From NCBI GenBank assembly GCA_029553475.1, contig JAKPKV010000107.1:1-49326 (forward strand): a DNA stretch of 49,326 nucleotides, given 5' to 3'. The number at the start of each line of letters is the position of its first letter. Within the stretch, counting starts at the first letter, position 1. The notes under the pieces were generated by a model that ran no database searches, was not told the DNA's origin, and saw nothing but the letters and a program-made list of their open reading frames with translations. Made by a program: the position numbers and the translations under genes. Below are positions 1 to 6,582 of this stretch, in pieces. The DNA is from Armatimonadota bacterium (GTDB taxonomy: Bacteria > Armatimonadota > Hebobacteria > CAIYQO01).

Positions 1-1
1 A

Positions 2-385
2 GCGGCCTGGGCTCGTGCGACTACTTCAACTGATTGTACTCAAATTCAAAAATATTTCCCTTGGATTACTAACATAAAAAAATGTTACTATACAAAAGGC
101 TATGTGCGTTATACTGATTTTCCGTATCCATATATTAGCGCTATAGATGGATATCTCTGGTTAAATAATGATGATTTACTAAAGTATACTGATGGAAAAT
201 ATGCGACCGAAGTTGAAGCGGGGTGGATACCTCCCTTCAAGCCAATGCTGTTGCCAGATGAACCATTATCATGGAAGCTTCTATTTATTCGCCGAAACGC
301 TTATGATCCTTCATATATCGAAACGATATATTATGAAGATAGTATTAGGTTACTATACTTCAGATTAAGATGTGAAGAGGTGTAA
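2..385 (+). CDS. Unrecognised gene, 5' end outside the window
   Basis: The frame is open from the first bases of the window and ends at TAA 383-385, so the start is probably to the left; an internal GTG at 104 is the only in-window start and lacks a convincing ribosome site. The visible 127 residues are rich in aromatic and acidic residues (YPYISAIDGYLWL, SYIETIYYEDS) with no motif I recognise. The first ~30 bases are GC-rich and the rest AT-rich, so the frame may cross the edge of the AT-rich island, and the GC-rich part may belong to another gene (frame 1 ends at TGA 31-33). Its setting, AT-rich DNA next to an orphan immunity-like gene, suggests a toxin tip or immunity gene, but that is inference only. 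Confidence 0.4.
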   Translation, partial: AAWARATTSTDCTQIQKYFPWITNIKKCYYTKGYVRYTDFPYPYISAIDGYLWLNNDDLLKYTDGKYATEVEAGWIPPFKPMLLPDEPLSWKLLFIRRNAYDPSYIETIYYEDSIRLLYFRLRCEEV

Positions 386-431
386 ATGTGTATGTATGGA
401 TTGCTGGGTATAAAAATGTACCTGCAATGAT

Positions 432-665
432 GTGAGTGTTGATGAAGATGCATTAGATTTCCTGGGTATGCACTTGACTGCCCAGCACACTAGATGTAGT
501 ATCTCGACAAATAGGGGACAGCCTCTGGTGTCCCCTATTGCTCTAGATAACTATAGGATCAATCCTGATACAGCGTTGCAAGTTACTCTAATTGAGATGG
601 TAAATGACCAATTAGATGTTATTGATCTATGCGTTATGATTGATGACCCAAACTTATTGACATGA
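432..665 (+). CDS. Weak hypothetical ORF, possibly a decayed gene
   Basis: A 77-residue frame from GTG 432 to TGA 663-665. It has no clear ribosome site of its own. A second short frame starts at GTG 388 behind GAGG and stops at 433-435, so the two could be halves of one gene split by a frameshift. The frame contains an 11-bp perfect inverted repeat (510-539), unusual for a short coding region. Its stop overlaps the ATG of the next frame (ATGA at 662-665), which would suit translational coupling. No family recognised; it may not be a working gene. Confidence 0.22.
   Translation: MSVDEDALDFLGMHLTAQHTRCSISTNRGQPLVSPIALDNYRINPDTALQVTLIEMVNDQLDVIDLCVMIDDPNLLT
510..539. repeat. Perfect 11-bp inverted repeat
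   Basis: AATAGGGGACA (510-520) is the exact reverse complement of TGTCCCCTATT (529-539) with an 8-base spacer GCCTCTGG. A degenerate relative, GATAGGGGGGCAGCCTCCAG, lies at 24491-24510 in the other toxin/immunity remnant region. There is no T-run, so it is not an obvious intrinsic terminator. Confidence 0.5.
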
Positions 666-926
666 TGGAATTTTATCGTTACCAAGATTACCTTTGGAGA
701 CAAGATCCCGATAAGTTAAAACGGCGTATTGAGGAATTAGCGATAGCACTCAGTATAACATCGATGAAAAATATACTAGAATTTATTGAAATGTCAAAAC
801 GTACCATTATTATTGCGCCGTTATATTTTTAATAATGTAAATATACACGAAACAGATAAGCTGAAAGCATATTTCTGTACTTACGGAATGGGGCTCTTCA
901 TATTGGGCGATAATGAACAACTGTAA
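662..926 (+). pseudogene. Small gene broken by a one-base frameshift at a T-run
   Basis: The frame from ATG 662 runs 56 residues (MMEFYRYQDYLWRQ...) to TAA 830-832. Removing one T from the T5 run at 826-830 would continue the protein as YFNNVNIHETDKLKAYFC and so on to TAA 924-926, giving about 87 residues. The joined product is plausible: an amphipathic helical N-terminal half (RRIEELAIALSITSMKNIL) followed by a strand-rich half ending MGLFILGDNEQL. I do not recognise the family. The ATG overlaps the stop of the preceding frame. A sequencing error in the homopolymer would make it intact; otherwise it is a pseudogene, which fits a row of discarded toxin/immunity cassettes. Confidence 0.45.
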
Positions 927-986
927 TACAGAGGACGATAGATTCCATGACAGAGTTATGGGGTTGCATCCAAAAAGGAGGTTTCA

Positions 987-1802
987 ATGCTCACAGCAGA
1001 AATGAGGAAGGCAAATCATAACTGGTGGATGGCAGTTGCCGAATCTATTGAAATTATTTGTTCGGATTATACTTATAATATTGAGGAGGATAGAAGGTTA
1101 TTTACCTCAATGGAAAAACAATCATTTTTTTATTTTTTAGATGGCATTAAATATTTGTTGCTAGAAAAATATGAGACTGCGAGTAGGTTATTATCCCTAT
1201 CCGCAGAAGCAGCCGAAACAGCAATAGAAAAAAGTGATTTTGATCAACCTAAAGGTATCAATGGGGCAAATAGCATCTCTGAAAAAAAATTAAGACAAGA
1301 ATATTATCTAGTAGGTCTAGTCGGTTCGTGGACAATGAAGTTGTACTCACAGTGGTTGCTAACTGGTTATTTTGATAGAGCATATTTAGAGCGAACAATG
1401 TGTTATCGTACAGAACTGCAAACACATTGCAGCACCAGTAAGGATAAATACCTTATTGCAGAAGATATGATGTTATACATGATTTCGGAGCGATATGAAG
1501 ATGCGATTGAACGCTATAAGATGAGATACCAACCCGCAAATAGCATCGAAAAATCTTCAAAATCTTCACCTGTTCACGTATTGCACTGTATATGTAAGCA
1601 TATAATTGGTGACGTGCGATACACAAAGTGTGCGTTATCAGGCCTGGAACATTGGTGTAAAGTAAGCCTGGATTGGGCGGGTATTTATACATCGATATCT
1701 TTGCTGGAAACAGAAAGAATTAACTGGCTATATCTATATTATAGGCTAATTCATGGAAATCAAGATATCCGAGAAATGATAATAAATTTGCGAGGCTGGT
1801 GA
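987..1802 (+). CDS. Orphan immunity-like all-helical protein
   Basis: A 271-residue protein starting at ATG 987, preceded by a strong AAGGAGG at 975-981. It is predicted all-helical with TPR-like spacing (FLDGIKYLLLEKYETASRL, AEDMMLYMISERYEDAIERY), no signal peptide and no membrane segment, so it should be cytoplasmic. Codon use is strongly AT-rich, unlike the GC-rich genes to the right, which suggests horizontal transfer. Size, fold class and position in an AT-rich cassette region resemble the helical immunity proteins of polymorphic toxin systems (Imm49-type is one candidate family), but no diagnostic motif was seen, so the role is inferred from context. No intact toxin lies immediately upstream in the window. 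Confidence 0.6.
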   Translation: MLTAEMRKANHNWWMAVAESIEIICSDYTYNIEEDRRLFTSMEKQSFFYFLDGIKYLLLEKYETASRLLSLSAEAAETAIEKSDFDQPKGINGANSISEKKLRQEYYLVGLVGSWTMKLYSQWLLTGYFDRAYLERTMCYRTELQTHCSTSKDKYLIAEDMMLYMISERYEDAIERYKMRYQPANSIEKSSKSSPVHVLHCICKHIIGDVRYTKCALSGLEHWCKVSLDWAGIYTSISLLETERINWLYLYYRLIHGNQDIREMIINLRGW

Positions 1803-2197
1803 CTTGATGATTCTCGCCTTATGGCGTCTCGCTTGGTTGATTAGTGTGGTGGTTTTGATTTGTAAGCACTATGAAGTAATCATGGTTCTGCTTTAAGGAA
1901 TAAGGCTCTAATTGAAAACACACTGTGGAAATTGGAAAGTTTTCTATATGTCATATTACCGCTTGAGGCCGGCAGCTTTACAGCGTTCATCCCCCTGGCA
2001 CCATTCAGGGGGCAGAGATTGCATATTAGATAACGCTGATGAACAGGGGAATGTCGTCACCTGTACCTGGGTAAGTCTCGATGTAGATGTGGTCATGTGC
2101 CGCAGTGCATGCACGGTTGGACAATTCCAGCGTGTAATTATTCACTAGAAACATTGTGATGGAGGCTTTCTGGAAGACGAAAGGAAGATATCATCAA
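1803..2197. other. Gene-free AT-rich stretch
   Basis: No frame here is convincing. A 78-codon frame from TTG 1912 to 2148 lacks a good ribosome site and resembles nothing known. The only structure seen is a 7-bp inverted repeat CCCCCTG (1991-1997) / CAGGGGG (2006-2012), which could end transcription of the upstream gene although no T-run follows. Confidence 0.4.
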
Positions 2198-4399
2198 ATG
2201 CACAGAATAAGCGATATAATAATAATGATTGCTGCTTTAATATCTTTAAGTACCGCACTTTCAGCAATCCCCCAACCCTCTGCCGCCGAACAGGCCTTCC
2301 AGCAGAAAGACTACACGGCCTATCTCACAGCGGCCATTCCTGATTTTGCGTCCAAGCACGCCACCGCGCCTTCCTTTGACCGCCTAATGATGCTCACCAT
2401 CGCCTTGGACAAAACCAACGGCTGGGAAGCTGATTCGGCAAAACAGCTGCAGGATTTGCTCAAAGCGACCCCGCACGCCCTCCGCACCATCGAGAACCTC
2501 CACAAACTCCTCACCGGCGACATGACCGGCCTGCAGGACCTCTACCGCGCGCGCCCAATGGAACCTGACTATTCTGCAGCGTCTAAAAGCATCAAGCTCC
2601 TACGCGAACACGGCTACCCCATCGCCGCCAACGCCCTCAACACTCTCTGCGCTACCGGGTTCAAGGAAAGCATCCTCGCCTGGCTCAGCCTGCCTGCCGA
2701 TGCCAGAAAAACCGTGGATGCGCTGATGGAGACGCGCTACCCCCCGAACACCCCGAACCGGAAACAGTTCCTGCAGACGGCCATCTCCCTCTACAAAAAC
2801 CCGCCGAAGGACACCGGCCTCGATCCGGAGGCGTATCTGGCGTTCTTCCTCTGGTTCGGCACAGGCTCCTACGAAATGTCCTACGACACCGCCGCCGAAT
2901 TCCTCGGCGCCAAACAGCGCGCGGGCGCCTATCGGGTGGCGCGGGCGCTGGTTGAACCGGGCGAGACCGCCTACGCCGCGCACCGCGCGCTGGCCGGCTT
3001 CTTCTTCTTCCGCGCCGGCGATTACCCCGCCACCGCCGAGGCGTATCAGGCGGGCCTGACGGCCATCCGCGAACCCTACGTCCGCGACATCCGCCTGGAC
3101 TACGATGAGTTCCTCGTCACCATGGCGCGCCTCAAGCCGAAGGACTATACCCCGCCCATCCTCGCCGACGTTCAGCAGGATCCCGATCCTCTCGTCGCCG
3201 GCGACGCCCTGCTCGTCGGCGCCCAGTACCCGGCGGCATCGGCCAAGTACCAGGCCGTGCTGCACGACGCCAATGCCCCATTCATTCGCCGCCTCTCCGC
3301 CTGGGCCGGCTTGCTCGACAGCGCCCCCGCCGCCGCCCTCCAGCAGGCCCCGGCGGTGCTGGCCGCCATCGAAAAGCACTCCCCCGCGGAGCGCGCCGAG
3401 GAGCTCCGCTGGCTGGGACGCCAACTCGCCCGCGCCGTCGGACGCGAGATCCCCCGCAAGCCGGGCGCCATCCCTTACGCCACCCGCATGCAATACCGCC
3501 CGCTCCGCGAGGCGGCAGGCTGGGAGACCGCGCTCGTCACCCTGGTGGACCGCATGCTCGCCATGGATGCCAACGTCCTGCTGCAGCCGGATAAACTCGC
3601 CCCACAGCAGACCTTCCGCTACACCGCCAGCCTCATCTACGGGCTGGCCGGACACGATGACCGGGCGAAGGCGATCATCACCCGCGAAATCACCTACACG
3701 CTGCCCGCCCCGCCCGGCGGCTGGCCCACCTTCGGCGGCCCGAAGACGCCCGACACCGATACGCCACGCCAATTCACCAGCCCCGCCCGGGGGGAGGCCG
3801 AGCGCGTGATGCAAGAGGTGATGGACGCCCTGGCCCGCTACCGCGCCCGCAAGGCCGAGCAACAGGGGGAAGAGGCCCTCCCCGTCGCCACCGCGCCGAT
3901 GAACACTCCGCTCATCATCGAGCTGGCGGCGAAGATCATCCCCCTGCAGGACCAGCACGAAGTGAAGGCGCAAATGCGCCGGATGGGAGAGCAGGTGGCC
4001 CTCGCGGTGACGGCGCTCGACCCGATGCCGAAAGTCACCAGCATGAACCAGCCGCCGCCCCCCATCCGCGCGGTGGATATGGCGCAATTCGCGCCCATCG
4101 CGAAAGCCATCACAGACGTGTTGGCCGACCCGGAGGCCGCCCGCGAAGCGCCGCAACTGGTCTTCCTCGGCCTGGAAAAGGGCATGAAGATCGCCAGCAA
4201 CCCCAAACTCCTGGAGGAGCTCTACACGCTGGCGGTGCACGGCCTCGAACGCTACGTCGCCGTCACCGGCAACACCGAAGTGGGCATTGACCTCGCGCAC
4301 TCTTTCGCCGCCGCCCTGGAGACGCGCCTGGTCGTGGATGTAAAACCCTACGCCACGCGCATGCGGGCACACTTCCCCAAACCGGAACGGAAACGGTAG
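2198..4399 (+). CDS. Secreted helical-repeat (TPR-like) protein of unknown role
   Basis: The frame is open from GTG 2156, but ATG 2198 is preferred: it follows GGAAG and begins directly with a Sec signal (MHRISDIIIMIAALISL, cleavage near ALSA). The product is 733 residues, very rich in Ala and Leu, with repeated helix pairs reminiscent of TPR or Sel1 arrays (for example AEAYQAGLTAIREPYVRDI and YPAASAKYQAVLHDAN). No catalytic motif was found; it is probably exported and acts in protein-protein contacts or as a scaffold. The first ~70 bases are AT-rich, like the island on its left, and the composition turns GC-rich around 2270, so the island boundary falls inside or just before the signal peptide. 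The N-terminus may therefore have been replaced or newly recruited. No operon partner is evident. Confidence 0.65.
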   Translation: MHRISDIIIMIAALISLSTALSAIPQPSAAEQAFQQKDYTAYLTAAIPDFASKHATAPSFDRLMMLTIALDKTNGWEADSAKQLQDLLKATPHALRTIENLHKLLTGDMTGLQDLYRARPMEPDYSAASKSIKLLREHGYPIAANALNTLCATGFKESILAWLSLPADARKTVDALMETRYPPNTPNRKQFLQTAISLYKNPPKDTGLDPEAYLAFFLWFGTGSYEMSYDTAAEFLGAKQRAGAYRVARALVEPGETAYAAHRALAGFFFFRAGDYPATAEAYQAGLTAIREPYVRDIRLDYDEFLVTMARLKPKDYTPPILADVQQDPDPLVAGDALLVGAQYPAASAKYQAVLHDANAPFIRRLSAWAGLLDSAPAAALQQAPAVLAAIEKHSPAERAEELRWLGRQLARAVGREIPRKPGAIPYATRMQYRPLREAAGWETALVTLVDRMLAMDANVLLQPDKLAPQQTFRYTASLIYGLAGHDDRAKAIITREITYTLPAPPGGWPTFGGPKTPDTDTPRQFTSPARGEAERVMQEVMDALARYRARKAEQQGEEALPVATAPMNTPLIIELAAKIIPLQDQHEVKAQMRRMGEQVALAVTALDPMPKVTSMNQPPPPIRAVDMAQFAPIAKAITDVLADPEAAREAPQLVFLGLEKGMKIASNPKLLEELYTLAVHGLERYVAVTGNTEVGIDLAHSFAAALETRLVVDVKPYATRMRAHFPKPERKR

Positions 4400-4573
4400 G
4401 GATGCTGGAGAGGCTTTGGGAGAAAGTCGGCGTGCGCTGTTTCTGTGCGGTGAACAGTGAACCGTAAAGGGGCAGGCGCATTGCCTCCGGCTTGCGTGCC
4501 ACCATCTTTGTGGCTAACGTGTAGCATCTTGCCGAACGTGGGTAAAACCTTTTCATACGAAAGGAGGCGCTTG

Positions 4574-5080
4574 ATGGCGATACGAGACGGATGGCTTGTG
4601 GAGTGGGATGTCGAGGGGGAAACTACCCGGCGTATCCTGGCACGCGTGCCGGGCGACGCGTTGGCCTACACGCCGCACGCGAAATCGCCCACTATGGGCT
4701 GGCTGGCGAATCACCTGGCGCTGCTGCCGAGGTGGGGCATCATGACGCTCACCACCACCGAGTTGGACCTGGCGCTGCCGGAGATGCAGCAGCATCCCGT
4801 CGTCCCCGACGCGCTGGAGGAAATCCTCGCGACATTCGATGAGCACGCCGCCGCGTTCCGCGCGGTGCTGGCGCAACAGGAAGACGAGGCGTTCATGGTG
4901 CCGTGGACGATGCGGATGGGACCGGAGGTCATCTTCACCCAGCCGCGTTCCGGCGTGCTGCGCGGCATGATCTTCAACCACCTGGTGCATCACCGCGCGC
5001 AGCTCGGCGTCTACCTGCGGCTGAACAATGTGCCGGTGCCATTCACCTACGGCCCCACGGCGGACGAGAGCCCGATGTAG
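4574..5080 (+). CDS. DinB-fold metalloprotein
   Basis: A 168-residue protein starting at ATG 4574 behind AAGGAGG (4561-4567); the frame is open further upstream but without a comparable ribosome site. It has the four-helix DinB layout: an N-terminal helix with RRILARVPGDALAYTPHAKS, then His47 in LANHLALLP, and a C-terminal helix with NHLVHHRAQLGVYLR giving His136 and His140. These three histidines are the expected divalent metal ligands of the DinB superfamily (bacillithiol transferases, maleylpyruvate isomerase-like and uncharacterised damage-inducible proteins). The substrate cannot be told. It is cytoplasmic and appears monocistronic. Confidence in the fold is high; in the function, low. 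Confidence 0.85.
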   Translation: MAIRDGWLVEWDVEGETTRRILARVPGDALAYTPHAKSPTMGWLANHLALLPRWGIMTLTTTELDLALPEMQQHPVVPDALEEILATFDEHAAAFRAVLAQQEDEAFMVPWTMRMGPEVIFTQPRSGVLRGMIFNHLVHHRAQLGVYLRLNNVPVPFTYGPTADESPM

Positions 5081-5155
5081 CCGCGCGCGCTTCCGCGCCG
5101 TAACAGTTCAGTCCTGTCAGCATGTCGCCGATTGATGTCAAACCTAACCCCCCAA

Positions 5156-5229
5156 CCCCCTTCCCTGGCAGGGAAGGGGGAGTGATTAGTGTGCAGAGCC
5201 GGTGCTCCCCTCCCCGCTCAGGGGAGGGG
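5156..5229. repeat. Pair of G/C-rich hairpins, probable interspersed repeat
   Basis: Two perfect palindromes lie close together: CCCCCTTCCCT (5156-5166) pairs with AGGGAAGGGGG (5170-5180) across a 3-base loop, and CCCCTCCCC (5207-5215) pairs with GGGGAGGGG (5221-5229) across a 5-base loop. The G-runs could also form a quadruplex. It sits between the DinB gene and a secreted-protein gene, so it may end transcription, but similar boilerplate repeats are widespread between genes in several GC-rich phyla. Confidence 0.6.
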
Positions 5230-5340
5230 CGGGGGGAGAGGTGGGCGGGCAGACGCCACATCATGCTGATAAGACTGAACGGTGACGCCGCGCCCGCTGA
5301 CTCGACAGTCACCGGCATCATCGGGTATGATGAGGCTGTC

Positions 5341-6582
5341 ATGGAGACCCAAACGAGCCGTGCCTGGTGGTTGTGTTGTCTGGTCATACTCGCCTGCGCC
5401 GTCGGCGGCGTCGCTGATGCCCCGCCGGCGCCGACGCCGGCGTGGGCGCACGCGCCTTCGACCGAATTGCTGCCGCACCAGCAGAGCGCGCGCCGGGAAG
5501 TCTGCCGCCTGCGCATCGTCAACGACACCGGCGGCCTGATCACCGGCTCTCTGGATGCCGGCCAGTCCTGGGAGATGCTGGGCAGCGTGGTGATCCCCGC
5601 CCTCCACGTGACGGACCACGGGTATACCGCCGCGCAGTGGGCGCCGGACGGCGCCGTCGCCGCCACCGCCGTGAACAGCATCCACCTCTGTTCCGGCCAC
5701 GACGGCCAGAAGGCGTTCCTCTTCTCGCTCTGCCCGAAAGAGCTGATCTCGGAAGAGGGGAAGAAGCTGCAATCGTTCGCGGCGAAAAGCGCCGGCATCT
5801 ACACCGACATCCCCGGCGGCACCGCCATCTTCGGCGGGGCGTGGTCGCCGGCGGTGGGCAGCCCGCTCGGTCTGGAACGCCACGGCGAGGTGACGCCGCT
5901 GCCCGCCAACTATATCCCGAAGAAGGGCGATATCTACATCATCCGCGTGATGATGCCGTTGGATACGCCGCGGGCGATCGTCTTTGAGAATCGTTTCAGC
6001 GGCATCATCACCGAAGAGACGTGGGACGGCACCAGCCGTCCCGTGGGCCAGGTGTTGAAACCGGTGGTCGGCATCGGGCGCTTCTACGGCGGCCAGTATG
6101 CCGAAGCGGGGGCCTTGCGCGCGAACCACAGCGGCGTGATCTGCATCTCGGTCTCGCCGCGCGGCCAGCTCGGCGGCTTCCAGATCCTGCCCAAGGCGCA
6201 TGCGATGTCGGCGGAGATGATCAGCGCGCGGTCGCTCACCCAGTGGATGGTCATCGGGCCGCTGGATGCCCGCGCCCCCTCCTGGGAAGGCGTGGCGCCC
6301 TTCTACCGCGACTACCTGCGCCCCTGCTGGACGCCGGGCAGCGAGCACTATTACGTGGATATCCGCGTGAAAGACGGCCCCTGGCAGCCGATTCCGCCCA
6401 TGGGCCTGTTGGCGGACCAGACGAAACCCCTGCCGGACTGGGCGTGGAACGCGCTGGCGCACGTGACGCATATCCGCATCAACTTCCCCAACCCCACCCC
6501 CCGCTCCACCGCGCCGCAGGTGCCCACGGTGGCCGCTACATCGTCTCCGGCGCAAAGCCCCGGCGCAGCGTCTGTTCAGTGA
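5341..6582 (+). CDS. Secreted protein of unknown function
   Basis: The frame is open from 5122, but the upstream part covers the hairpin repeat and reads as low-complexity Pro/Gly/Arg; ATG 5341, behind GAGG and beginning with a Sec signal (METQTSRAWW then LCCLVILACAVGG), is the sensible start. The product is 413 residues. After the signal comes a Pro-rich linker, then a mainly beta region (CRLRIVNDTGGLITGSLDAG, GHDGQKAFLFSL, IPGGTAIFGGAWSP). No family was recognised and no catalytic residues stand out; an ILAC sequence could be a weak lipobox. It converges on putA, and the two coding regions overlap by 47 bases at their 3' ends. Likely exported or cell-surface. Confidence 0.6.
   Translation: METQTSRAWWLCCLVILACAVGGVADAPPAPTPAWAHAPSTELLPHQQSARREVCRLRIVNDTGGLITGSLDAGQSWEMLGSVVIPALHVTDHGYTAAQWAPDGAVAATAVNSIHLCSGHDGQKAFLFSLCPKELISEEGKKLQSFAAKSAGIYTDIPGGTAIFGGAWSPAVGSPLGLERHGEVTPLPANYIPKKGDIYIIRVMMPLDTPRAIVFENRFSGIITEETWDGTSRPVGQVLKPVVGIGRFYGGQYAEAGALRANHSGVICISVSPRGQLGGFQILPKAHAMSAEMISARSLTQWMVIGPLDARAPSWEGVAPFYRDYLRPCWTPGSEHYYVDIRVKDGPWQPIPPMGLLADQTKPLPDWAWNALAHVTHIRINFPNPTPRSTAPQVPTVAATSSPAQSPGAASVQ

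Noticed and set aside
1912-2148. 78-codon frame starting at TTG
   Set aside because: Rare start, no ribosome site at good spacing, and no protein-like pattern; contains a hairpin.
2600-4372. Minus-strand 590-codon open frame opposite the secreted helical protein
   Set aside because: It is the antisense shadow of a GC-rich gene: composition is Gly/Arg/His-rich with no domain, while the plus-strand protein has a signal peptide and regular helix repeats.
5122-5340. N-terminal extension of the secreted protein from 5122
   Set aside because: It would translate the hairpin repeat into Pro/Gly/Arg-rich sequence and bury the signal peptide inside the protein.
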